A stretch of DNA of 64,000 bases. Source: Bullera alba (Eukaryota > Basidiomycota > Tremellomycetes > Tremellales > Bulleraceae). The first letter of the stretch is position 1. Each line of letters starts with the position of its first letter. Below the pieces are notes generated by a model. That model ran no database searches. It saw only the letters and a list, made by a program, of their open reading frames with translations, and was not told the DNA's origin. The stretch spans positions 6,411,198 through 6,475,197 of the forward strand of contig BCIX01000001.1 in the NCBI GenBank assembly GCA_001600095.1. The letters are read 5' to 3'. Below, piece by piece: positions 13,870-23,420 of the stretch. The position numbers and the translations under genes are program-made.

Positions 13870-14312
13870 GGCCAGTTCCCAGTCAGCTTCGTATGTTTAG
13901 ATTGTCAAGCCTGTCTTGGGTTTGCTATGTCGCGCTGTTCACTGCTGTATATGCCACTTGCAGTATATCAATGGTCACGACAAGGTCACGATCTCAGCTG
14001 GTGCGTTGCACGTCGGAGGACTCTCGGACATGGCCTACACGTGGTGTAATCTATTAGTTCCTCCTCTTTTACCAAACTCTAACCCGCCGGGCTTCGCTCT
14101 CGACCGCCGAAGCTTAACCAAGCAGCGACGTATCTACTAGTGCTGCTGCCGGTCTGAATGTAAATGGTGACGTCCCCTATAGAAGTCTCCTCTTTGCAAG
14201 AACTACTTTTCTCCATCTCATCACTCAATTGCACTGTCGCGCCGGACGAACTCGTCGAACGCAGTGATTAAAACCAAAACCCCAGCAACAACAGTGCAGC
14301 GAAATCGCCGAG
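13870..14312. promoter_or_regulatory. Divergent promoter, COG6 / PIS1
   Basis: 443 bp between divergent starts. The PIS1-proximal part is A/C-rich (CCAAAACCCCAGCAACAACA), typical of a 5' leader. The GC motif AACCCGCCGGGC lies near 14087. No open frame worth reporting. Confidence 0.4.
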
Positions 14313-15678
14313 ATGCCACCAAAGACAAGATCAAAACAAGCCACGCCCGAGATAACGGTCTCGTCGTCGACATCGGCGCTTGACCCCTCGATAGCCGGCA
14401 CTGGGGAGAAAGGCCTTCGTCCGAGGGAAGGCAGTAGAACGCGCCACGATGAAGTCGTGGACCCAGACTAGTGAGTATCGGGAGACGGATCCTCAGCTCA
14501 GTTCATATGGCCGGGCTGACAGATCATTAGCGCCCTAGGACTCGCGTGAGTGCCATTCAGACTGTCGTGCTCGTTGTGGGCTTTCAAACGTGTCATGCTC
14601 GTCGCTCCTATCGAATGACTTGCGCTTACCTTACCTTTGCGTCCGGCAGTAACCGTCCGTAAGTCGCCCGTCTTCTCAGCCTACTCATTCATACTGACAA
14701 TCTGATAGTAAGGAGAACATCTACCTATTTGTCCCCAACATCATTGGCTACATTCGAGTCATTACGGCCGCAGTCTCGTTGGCACTCATGCCGAAATCGC
14801 CTAAGCTATGTACTCTTGTGTACTTTATCAGCTGCATTTTAGACGTTTTCGACGGCATGGCTGCAAGGGCCTTGAACCAGACGAGCAAGTTCGGTGCTGT
14901 TCTGGACATGGTGACGGATAGGTGAGTACGGTTGGAACCTGTGGACCGACTGGCTGATGGATTCCATAGATGCGCCACGGCATGCTTGCTATGCTTCCTC
15001 TCGAGCAAGTACCCCCAGCAGTATTCCCTGCTATTCATGTTCCTCATCACATTGGACTTTTCCTCGCACTACATCCACATGTACTCGTGAGCAAACGGGT
15101 AGAGGCAGCGGTGGCTCGAATTATATGATTGACTCCTTGCTCAGGTCCCTCTTGACTGGATCGTCGAGTCACAAGACCGTCACGGCCGAGACGTCGAGAA
15201 TCCTCTGGCTGTACTACAACAACAAAGTGAGTTCTAAAATACATCCCAGGATCCCATAGACTAATAGACACACAGTACGTCCTGTTCGCGTTCTGCTTCT
15301 TCAACGAGGTGTGCTTCGTATGCGCCTACCTCGCTGCATTCGAGAAGACGCCTATCCACTCTTCCATCGCGATCAAGGCTCTGTGCCAAGTCTTCCCATT
15401 GGCCAGATCCGTCTACTCGTTGCCCATCCTCGGCACAATCTTTGAGCTGTGGGGCGATCTCACTTGGGCCCAATTCGTTGGAGGTCTGGCTTTCCCATGG
15501 TGTTTCGGTAAACAGATCATCAATGTGGTTCAATTCTGGAAAGCCAGCAAGATCGTGAGTCCCACTAGCTAGTCGTATACAGACGATCGTAATTGACACT
15601 GCTTAGCTTGTTGGCGTGGATCTGGCCGAGCGTCAGGCTGCCCGAGAGTCCGCTGCTCAGGGAAATCGCGGTCGATAA
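14313..15678 (+). CDS. PIS1: Phosphatidylinositol synthase (CDP-DAG:inositol phosphatidyltransferase)
   Basis: ER membrane enzyme joining CDP-diacylglycerol and myo-inositol to make phosphatidylinositol. Eight exons: 14313-14470, 14531-14545, 14650-14658, 14709-14921, 14970-15086, 15145-15226, 15276-15554 and 15607-15678, giving 945 nt and 314 aa. The CDP-alcohol phosphotransferase signature D-G-x2-A-R-x8-G-x3-D-x3-D is complete (DGMAARALNQTSKFGAVLDMVTD spans the 14.85-14.92 kb exon). It is preceded by ENIYLFVPNIIGYIRV and followed by the family's HYIHMYSSL. Several hydrophobic helices follow. A disordered, about 60-residue N-terminal tail makes it longer than the 220-aa yeast enzyme. Exons 2 and 3 are 15 and 9 nt. 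Reading them gives DYALGLANRPKENIY without breaking frame, so I trust them. Confidence 0.95.
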
Positions 15679-15960
15679 TCATCGCGCAACAAATGGCTGG
15701 TGATGCGGTAATACTGTGAACGGATATCAACCCTGGACCACATAGCAGGAACCGAATAATGAACTCGCTGTAGATTGAGCGAGACGACTTCCTGAGACGA
15801 TACCCATGCAAATAATTTAAGAGGACGATGTCACTAGCTACTGCCCTGCCGACTTGGGTGAACCACCGGTTCCACTGACTTTCCGGCCGCTTGATGGACG
15901 GTCGGAACGCGGTCGTCACTTCTGGAATCAGCCGAAGCATTGCGGAGGCTCACCATGTGG

Positions 15961-16060
15961 TCAATGACGACTATCTCTCCCCACGGCCTGCCACGGATTA
16001 GCCAACCGAGACCTACCGTCTTTACGCGGACAAGACAAAGGTGAGTTGTGTAGTGACAGC
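15961..16060 (+). repeat. Diverged duplicated segment, copy A
   Basis: Alignable by eye with 16197-16293: both run from a TCAATGACGA/TTGATGACGA start through CTACCGTCTTTACGCGGA / CTACCGCCTCTATGCGGA, then ACAAAGGT and a GTGA-rich end. Most differences in the central part fall at every third base, as if it had once been coding (frame YRLYAD.TK) and ended at a splice donor (AAAG|GTGAGT). The frame that would encode this carries a TAG upstream in copy A. Confidence 0.55.
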
Positions 16061-16196
16061 ATATGTAATGTCAAATCTCGGTGCGTGAAATTCCTGGGCT
16101 TCTAATCGTCTTCAGGGGGTGATGACCCACCTTCATCACATCTTCACCCTCTCACTTTCCCCTTCAGACGGAGAAACATAAACAAGTTTCACCTTG

Positions 16197-16293
16197 GTTG
16201 ATGACGAGTCTTGAGCCCCGCCATTGGAAATCTGGCCGATATCTACCGCCTCTATGCGGATACAACAAAGGTTAGATGTGACGCATCGTCAGC
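16197..16293 (+). repeat. Diverged duplicated segment, copy B
   Basis: Second copy of the segment at 15961-16060, same orientation, about 235 bp downstream. Here the frame reads AIGNLADIYRLYADTTK up to AAAG|GTTAGA, open where copy A has a stop. The two may be remnants of an exon from a duplicated, decayed gene. I do not recognise the peptide. Confidence 0.55.
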
Positions 16294-16468
16294 GATATTG
16301 CAGAGATCGAGCGGACACCCGATCTTGATGAGGTAAAAGAGGAGACGGTGAAAGGAGGGTCCTTCTAATTCGGTATGATACCCGTTTGAGCTGATCAGTG
16401 CGATCAGATTTCAAGGCCGCTCGCTTATCGGTTTCCGCGCCATGTCACTGGGCTTCCACCCAGTCAGT

Positions 16469-16475
16469 ATTTAAC
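16469..16475 (+). promoter_or_regulatory. TATA-like box of the 16.6-kb orphan gene
   Basis: TATTTAA about 83 bp upstream of the ATG at 16558, followed by a C/A-rich leader rich in CAACACC and CATCACAC. Position and context fit a TATA-driven fungal promoter. Confidence 0.4.
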
Positions 16476-16557
16476 GTGCTATCCCAGCCTGAAGAAACTG
16501 TTTTTCTCAACACCATTCAGACATCACACATAATCTTCGATACACCATCCCAGAATA

Positions 16558-17482
16558 ATGTCTCCCAGCAACACTTTGACCAGCAAGATCGTGAACGATG
16601 AACAAGAATGGTTCAGCGAGAAACCTACGCTCACAGGTTTGGACATGATGTCGACATGGCTGAAGATGGATGGTTACTGTTACAACCGATCCGGACTTTT
16701 TCTGGCCAGCATTCTGGATCAAGCTCAATCGCACTACGGGTTGCCAAAGCTCATTTCTGGTAATAACAGTAAGTTGCCTCTTGAGGGAATCGACGATCTG
16801 AATATTGCGACGACTTGTGCTAAGGGTGATCTTAGTCGAGCATATGACCCAAAACCTTTTCAATGTGCCTGAGGCCAATGCGGCGTCGATGCTCTTCAAT
16901 GCCGTTGTCACCGCGTCTGAGCAATTGGGTGACACTGTGAGGTCCTTGGGCAGAGATTCTCTCGAAGAGTCACCCTCTGCTCCCCCGATGAGCTTGGCCT
17001 ACAAACTGGGTCAAGTCGACAACTTGACTGCCCTACTATCAATGGCGGAAGAAAAGGGATTGGTGAATGGCAAATTCCTTCACTCTGCTGGTCGTTCCCA
17101 CGAAGCAGCCCGATCGGCGGGCAGGGACAAGGTCATGGACAATTGGCTCTCCACGGCGGATGGATCCAAGGGTCTCAAACTCTACGAGAAGCTCATGCTC
17201 GTAGACTTAGCACACACCAGGAGCATGACAGCGACGGCTCCAGCTGTGCCAGACTCAGAAGTGGGGAACACATCCGTATTGAATCTAACCGACCTCGAGT
17301 CCCAATGCTCGGCCATTGACATGGCTGCACGTCACCCTGAATATGCTGGATCGACGACTGAGGGAACTTGGGGAGTATCGCACATCACCAGCCAGGCATG
17401 CGCGGGCAAGTTTGCCGATAAGGTTGGATTGACTGAGGCGAAGAGGCCCTTCAAGAAATGGACATTAGGCTCTTCCAAATGA
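16558..17482 (+). CDS. Hypothetical protein, 285 aa, orphan
   Basis: I do not recognise this protein. Two exons, 16558-16768 and 16836-17482, joined in frame (NN|IEHMTQNLF), give 858 nt and 285 aa. Soluble, with no signal peptide and no membrane segment. The middle is helical (PMSLAYKLGQVDNLTALL; LKLYEKLMLVDLAHTRSM) and the C terminus is rich in Gly, Ala and Ser with two Cys. The single intron and nearby TATA box differ from the many-intron core genes around it. It lies just outside the GH172 cluster and converges on the first GH172 gene (215-bp gap). A role in that cluster cannot be inferred. It resembles two other orphan genes in this window (33.2 and 49.7 kb) in architecture, not clearly in sequence. 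Confidence 0.65.
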
Positions 17483-17697
17483 ACAAAAGGATATCCTTGA
17501 ACACTCTGTTGAGGTGATGCAGTCTCTCGTCTTGTGAATGTAGCTACTAACTTGTCGATGTTTGGTCGCCTGCACCTGGTAACAGTCGACACAAACGCCG
17601 ACTTGGCTGTTCGTGTTAACACTGAGCGTTGGCACACTTCGAGACAGACATATGTACAATGCATTCGCCTGGCGAACAACCGCGATGGCGTAGACTA

Positions 17698-19401
17698 TCA
17701 TAAGCTAGCTAGCCACCTTGCCCTGATCTCCTCTGCATGCTCCTTATTCTTGACCGCGCGCTGCTTGCTATCCGCCGCTCTGCGGTCTACCCACTGCTGT
17801 CGATCAGCGAGGTAGTCCTTGAACCTCTGATCCCGCTGCTTGACCAAAGCCTTTTGGTCCTCGTCGATATCATCGGCAGCACCTTGCGGGACGTCATCTT
17901 GGGCGATGGTTGGTCGACGGGGGAGGCGCTTGTCGACGGGTAGCATGGTCAACTTTGGGCCCGGCAGAGTCTGATACCAGTACGCAGTGGTCGACCAGTC
18001 GTCCTTGAGGTGGTTGCCGTGACCGGTCTCCATGGTGACTTTGAGCTTCTTGGCGAATCGCACCGGGTCGGGCAGGTGCCATCGGTAGGATACCTGGGTG
18101 TTAGGCACGTCGTCTTCGTGGATGATGGACCCGGCAAAGCTGAAGGCGTTCTTCTGCATCCCCCATCCTTGCGAGAAATAGTCTTCTCCGCCAGTACCAT
18201 GGTAAGAGGGCGGCCAGACATCGTCGTCGACAAAGATCATGTCGTCACCTTCACCCCACCAAGTCTAGTGGTCAGCTCTATTCTCCCGACTGCGACTTAC
18301 TCCTTGGAAGTGAGAGACTGATTGGTTACAACCGATAAAGTTGCCCTTTCCTTCGGTCTCGAGGATCACATAGTTCCTCTTGCCGTCCAAGTTCTTGACT
18401 TGAGTCTCGAGTGAGTTGGTCTGGGTGCCAGCGGGAGCCCAGCCGTTGGTGGGATTCTCTCGCTTCCACATGGAGTGGAAGTAGAGGGTGTCTTTGGGCA
18501 AGGGGTCCTTGTAGAGCTCATAGTCGATGTAGAAGTACTAGATACTACAGTCAGCACGCGGAGTGACTCGGTGGCCGATCTGACTGACCTGAATGTACGG
18601 GTTTTCACCTTGGTTCTCGATGACAACCCTGGCTCTCTTGTTGAACGGCATAGTGAGATAGCAATTGGCACCGCAGTTGCCTCCAAACTTGTGCAGCTCA
18701 GATGGCTTGACGGAGACTGTGAATGGCAGCGACTCGAAGTTTCCGGGCATGGAGTTGCCTATACCTTGGGTCAGTCTCAAGTAGCTTAGTATCAATAGCC
18801 TGTGCTCACCGATACAGAAGAAGTCGCCAAGGGGGCAGAGTACAGATGGCTCCTCTTGATCGTCCCAGTACATCTTGATCAGGACCTTTCGGTAGCTGGA
18901 CGAGTCAGCGGACCGTCATTATCGGGAACATCTGTGGACTGACTAGTCGGGATCGTTGTCCTCGTAGACCAGACCCAAGGCCGGATGAACCTCCATCATG
19001 GCGACTCCAGTCTTGGAGTAGGGGATGAGGCCTAGACTCTGTCAGTAGTTGCGTGCAGATAGCTCGTCGAGGGGTGTACTTACCGGGACCGAGAATCCTT
19101 CGACAGGCCTGAACAAACCACAGATGGGTAAGAGCACCGGGTCTGGCAGTACTTCAGTATGGGCTCGCAAACATTGAACGATCGACTCACCCCTCAATGT
19201 TGGCGAGCTCTACCGACTCTCCCGGCTTGAGAATGAAAGCATCCTCGTTCTTGCCTACAATTCCAGGACGTGTTAGTGTTGCTCCTCGTGAGAGGACTCC
19301 ATCTCACCTGAGTGGTCCCAGCTAGAGACTCGCGCGGTTCTCGCTTCCTTGCTTTGGGTACAGGCAGCAAGCAGGTCTTGACCTTGAGCACGGATAGACA
19401 T
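17698..19401 (-). CDS. GH172 (DUF2961) glycoside hydrolase, copy 1
   Basis: Glycoside hydrolase of the DUF2961/GH172 family, whose characterised bacterial members act on alpha-D-fructofuranosides (difructose dianhydride I to and from inulobiose) or alpha-D-arabinofuranosides. Start at 19401 (MSIRAQGQDLLAA), about seven exons, and about 450 aa by alignment with copy 2. Blocks seen: VSSWDHSG, PGESVELANIEGPGAL followed by THLWFVQ, YRKVLIKMYWDD, PLGDFFCIG, FYIDYELY, NYVILETEGKGNFIGCN, GEGDDMIFVDDD, GTGGEDYFSQGWGMQ, VSYRWHLPDPVRF and a charged helical C terminus. The Glu residues in GEGDD and GTGGEDYF are the candidate catalytic pair. No signal peptide, so probably cytosolic. Same strand as the sugar porter behind it; a TATATAAG box lies about 92 bp upstream. 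Confidence 0.88.
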
Positions 19402-20679
19402 TCTGGGAGGTGTGCAAGGGTGTGATTGATGGAAATCAGAAGTTGCAGCGTGAGATGTTGCAGTAGAGCACGTCAGGCAGTACTCTGCTGGTCTTATATA
19501 CTGATATTCAAGCTGGAGCTGAACCACTGCTGAGCCTGTCGACACCACTAGTCGGCAATGACCTGCACCGAACGGACCGACCGGACAGCGGACAGTTTAT
19601 TTTCCCTCCGCTAGGGACTCGCCGGCGGAGAGATGCGAGAGTACGAGTGCCGTATGTCGACGAGCGCTTGGCGACATTGGCCGGTGAAGCTCTCATATCC
19701 CGGGGCAATCTGCATGATGATATGAGCCGGCCTTGAGGGATGTCATGTGCGACGTCGTCAGTAGAGACATCCTGGAGGCAGAGGTCAGACGTTCAGAGTC
19801 GGACCCATCGACCAGTGACCACGTGCGTAGCAAACCACCGATCGCGCGATCGCCACACTTGGTCGGAGTCTAGCTGATGTCCGCGACCGACCGCTCCGGC
19901 CCGGCCGGCCCTGACCGTCGACGCGTCGTACACGGCAACGCGTTCGACCTTCGAAGCCCGCCTGGCGTTGGTCTCAGGTCTGGCCAGCTCTGCAGCTCGT
20001 CAATGACTCAGTGATATCTGATACCCGCGTCAATCGCCCAGGATTGTATTGTCGAATTCCTAGCTTCTCTACGCACATCAAGAGACTGATCGAGATACGG
20101 CAACGCGTACTATTGCATATGCGAGTGTCTTCTCCGGTGACCGCCGAAGACATCCTCGATCAAGAGTGAGGGCCCAAACTGTCCACATGCTCCCTCACGT
20201 CACACGCCCTCGCCGGTCCTCTCTGACCGCAAGACTGAAATCGAGGAGGAGAGGAGACTCATCAAGCAGCGATTGACATCTCGCGCAGCAAATCACGGTT
20301 ACAACAATCCTGTCGTTACGTCGACTGCCGAGTCGTTCTTCCATCTCAGTTCTCAGTACATGCTCGCGATGGCTCATGACCCCGCAGCATGCTGTGCAGA
20401 TCCGCCATATGTATGATAGTCGCCGAGGAGGTGCGAAAGGCCTGTCTAGCAGAGGAAGGCGGTGGGGCTCTCAGAGACTCGGTGCAAGCACATAGCCGAG
20501 AGGCGAGAGGAGTCCGGACAGACGCAACTTCACATTCGTGCTTTCACATTGACTGCATACAATGACGGTGTTCGTATAAATCGACTTCTGAGGGACCTTA
20601 TTGCTTCTTTACCCGTATTGCTTTGACACCTCTTCCAAGCCTCCGGTCAGGACATCCTGTCGAGTATCCTCAACGCCGA
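19402..20679. promoter_or_regulatory. 1.3-kb GC-rich spacer upstream of GH172 copy 1
   Basis: No gene I can support. The part near GH172 copy 1 is its promoter. It is rich in CGG/CCG triplets, including CGG-N5-CCG at 19573-19583 and 19897-19907, the kind of site Zn2Cys6 factors bind. The part near 20680 must hold the 3' end of the sugar porter transcript. An open frame without an early ATG runs at about 20140-20418 and is discussed under findings. Confidence 0.45.
19493..19500 (-). promoter_or_regulatory. TATA box of GH172 copy 1
   Basis: TATATAAG on the minus strand, about 92 bp upstream of the ATG at 19401. The same octamer occurs at a similar distance before the sugar porter. Confidence 0.5.
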
Positions 20680-22926
20680 TCAATGGCCGTGAGTCATGAT
20701 CGCTTCGTTCTTCAGGCCTCGAGACTCGGTGCTGGTGGTTGTCGACTTGAACTTCCTAGCTGGGATGTTCATGCTGTAAAGCTCGTCCAGCTCGACATAG
20801 GTTCTACCACAAGTCTGCGTCGTGTCAGCACGGAACATCACACCAAATTATACAGCTCGCTCACCTCAGGGTAGAAGAAGTACACCAGGACGAAGACCGG
20901 GACGACCAGAGCAGCAAAGACGAATGACGCTCTAACGCCTAGATTCGCTTGGTCGGGAGAGATCATGATGGGTACCGTCCAGTAGAAGACCAGGCTGAAA
21001 CCAGGGCATCTATCAGCAAGGTTCCCAAATCGGGTGGTATTGGTCGACTCACAAGCACGATGACTGACAAGCGAAGGCAAAGGCTGAAGTCTGCGCTCGT
21101 AGTCGTGGCGTGGCAGTCTCGCCTCCAGCGATGAAGCCGATCGGGGCTGCTGACCAAGAGTAGGCAACCACCCAGAGCAGGAGCATCGCCAGGGCAGCTT
21201 TGCCGGTACCTTCTCCCGAGAAGGATCCGGTGACTCCGAGGGCTGTGCTGAAACAGAACATCACCGCGCATCCCCTAAATCGGTCAGCATGGTCTTGTGG
21301 AGGTTCAGCCCATGGGTACTCACGACAGCATCATAAATCGACGCCCAATTCTCTCGCAGAAGTACATTGACAGCCCAATCACCGTCAATAGGACGACGTC
21401 GCTGCGTTATCAGCGGCCTTCCAATGTTCAAGCGGGCGGCAGGCGATAAATGTTCACCTACATGACAACCTGGAAAAGAGGATGTCAGCTAGGCTGACTG
21501 GCTCGTAAATGGGACACATTTGACTCACTGTGACGAGGAAGGGGTCCTGGAGGCCGACGATAGAAAAGTAGTATGTCGAGTAGCTGAAGAGCAGAGGAGC
21601 TCCAGCGAGGGGTTGGGAACATACACCGGTGACAGCAGCGATGGTTCGTCGCCTGTTGGACCCTTTAAATATCTGCAAAAACGTGAATCGACCGTTGTTC
21701 TGCGTGAGTTCCTTCTCGGCTTGAATTTGCTCGTGCACCACCCTGTACTCGTGATCCTTGCTGGATCAGCTGTGGTCTACGACAGGCAAACTCACCACGT
21801 CGTAGTCTGGTGCAGTCCCATACAGCTTGATCATACACTTCTTGGCCTTTTCCTCATTGCCCTTGTTGATGTGATAGATGTGCGATTCCGGGACGAAAGG
21901 CAGCATGAGCACGAAAAGCTGGGAATACATCAGCGCTGATTACCCCACACGCTCTAGCTCAGTGTCTGGTTGCTTACCCCGGTGAACACGAACTCTGAGC
22001 CAATCAGTCCTCGCCAAACGGTGATGTCGGTCTGATCATGCGTCAGTGGGGGCTACCGCGATTAATCGTTACCACTGACCTTGACTTGAATCTGGGTAGC
22101 AATGGCTCCAAACAGTTGTCCACCAGCCAGGAAGAGCTGATAGGCTGCCATACCGGTGCCTCGGAGCTGGAAAGGGGCTATCTCGGCGAGGTAAACAATC
22201 AAGGTGGTTTGGGCAACGCCTAGGCCGAGCTTGGTGACGCAGTTGGCGCTGAGGAACCACCTCCAGTTCTGAGCGGTGATTGAAAGGACAGAACCAAGGA
22301 GGAACAATGCGGAAAAGACACACATCGAACCCCTAGAATGTCTGTCAGCACTTATCAAGGACATTTGAGTGTAGCGGATACTCACTTTCTACCGATCGCG
22401 TTTGATATTGGCCCACCTGACAGCTGACCGATGATCTGGACCATGGCAGGGAAGCCTCCGAGAAACGATACAGTCCTGCCGCTGATGGCTGGCTGGCCAT
22501 TGATCGTAGTGTCGGCCATGGTCTTGACGAAGGCGGGCAAGGGTAGCATATTGCCGGGCAGCTGATCACCTGTCAGAGCTGGATCGGGTACGGTCATAAA
22601 CGGCACTCACTTGACCTTGGAACTGGGAGGAAAGGTGTCAGTAGCTATCAACAAACGGATTACAGTGCGCAGCTAATACTCACACCATCGTTTAGACCTC
22701 CCCAACAGGCAATTACACAAAACAGAATCGCCCTCCAGAACGTGCGGATGATCTGTGATCTGTTGAGGCCTGAGGGAAAAGGTCAGGTCTGGCTATGACA
22801 GTAAAATGTCTACTCACTGGCATATTTGGTGTCCAGTGGACCAGGAAGGGCTTCTTCGAGTTTGTGTTCGGCTTGTTCATCTTCGGCTTTATCTTGCGGA
22901 TCAGGGTGGATGTAGGCTTCGGACAT
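20680..22926 (-). CDS. MFS sugar porter (SP family, alpha-glucoside/hexose type)
   Basis: Twelve-helix plasma-membrane sugar:H+ symporter of the SP family, the likely importer of the cluster. Start at 22926 (MSEAYIHPDPQ), stop at 20682-20680, about 540 aa, about ten introns. Family marks: WGGLNDGFQGDQLPGNMLPLP after helix 1, LAEIAPFQLRGTGMAAYQL with IQVK, the mid-protein PES motif (here FVPESHIYHINKG, in place of the usual PESPR), GVCSQPLAGAPLLFSYSTYYF, GRRFMMLSG and the exit block TCGRTYVELDELY. The N-terminal cytosolic tail is acidic. A 7-nt exon (TTCCAAG, 22616-22622) restores the conserved GFQGDQ. Divergent from GH172 copy 2 across 494 bp. Substrate cannot be read from the sequence; neighbours suggest a fructose-containing oligosaccharide. 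Confidence 0.85.
22616..22622 (-). other. 7-nt micro-exon of the sugar porter
   Basis: TTCCAAG lies between a CAG acceptor and a GTCAAG donor. Including it gives the conserved NDG|FQG|DQLPG reading; leaving it out breaks the frame. Confidence 0.65.
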
Positions 22927-23006
22927 CGTGTGCTGGTGCTGACTTGAGTTGTGTGGGTAGATCGCCAAGTGTGGAGCGGTTGGGGTACACCTTGGGCCCC
23001 ATGTGG

Positions 23007-23014
23007 CTTATATA
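23007..23014 (-). promoter_or_regulatory. TATA box of the sugar porter
   Basis: TATATAAG on the minus strand, about 81 bp upstream of the ATG at 22926. Confidence 0.5.
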
Positions 23015-23144
23015 GATCATGGATCGCTGTTCGCTGTTGCTTGAGTGGACATTGTTGAATGACAACATTGAATTGGCGGGGAGGCGGGAGATCGCAGGCT
23101 GGGCAAGCCGAAGTCCTCCGGCGAGCGGCTCTTAAATTTACTGT

Positions 23145-23157
23145 CCGGTGTCACCGG
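23145..23157. promoter_or_regulatory. Perfect inverted repeat, candidate Zn2Cys6 operator
   Basis: CCGGTG-T-CACCGG, six-base arms around one base. It can be read as CGG-N5-CCG. It sits near the middle of the shared promoter of the porter and GH172 copy 2. Binding is inference. Confidence 0.4.
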
Positions 23158-23420
23158 GTACTTCACCGCCGGGTTTCCGGAGTCCGAGATATGGCATGCC
23201 CCAGCAGCGGGATCACGGGGGTATAGGAGGCTTCAGAACCGCTACATCGGATGATAGACTGGTGGCTGTGGTTCTATACGGTGTGAGTCATTGCAGATGA
23301 AGCGAGGAAGAACGATACTATCCGACGAACTGCCCATGATGAGACGGGGAGAGAATTATCGTGAGCTCTCTTCCCCCACACTTGTCTTCTTCTTGAGTAA
23401 CCGAACTCCAATCGCAGAAG

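Larger units (their letters stand above)
15679..16557. other. Intergenic region with a diverged direct duplication
   Basis: 879 bp without a supportable gene. It contains two related segments of about 95 bp in the same orientation, at 15961-16060 and 16197-16293 (described separately). A TATA-like TATTTAA lies at 16469-16475, about 83 bp upstream of the next gene's ATG. The 5' part is presumably the PIS1 3' untranslated region. Confidence 0.5.
22927..23420. promoter_or_regulatory. Divergent promoter, sugar porter / GH172 copy 2
   Basis: 494 bp between divergent start codons, so one region probably serves both. It carries TATATAAG toward the porter (23007-23014), a perfect inverted repeat CCGGTGTCACCGG at 23145-23157, and nearby CCGCCGGGTTTCCGGAG at 23166-23182. 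The inverted repeat is a CGG-N5-CCG site, a plausible target for the Zn2Cys6 factor at 25.2-28.2 kb. Confidence 0.5.

Noticed and set aside
15569..15940. 123-codon minus-strand frame behind PIS1
   Set aside because: It overlaps the last PIS1 exon and intron, with no recognisable features.
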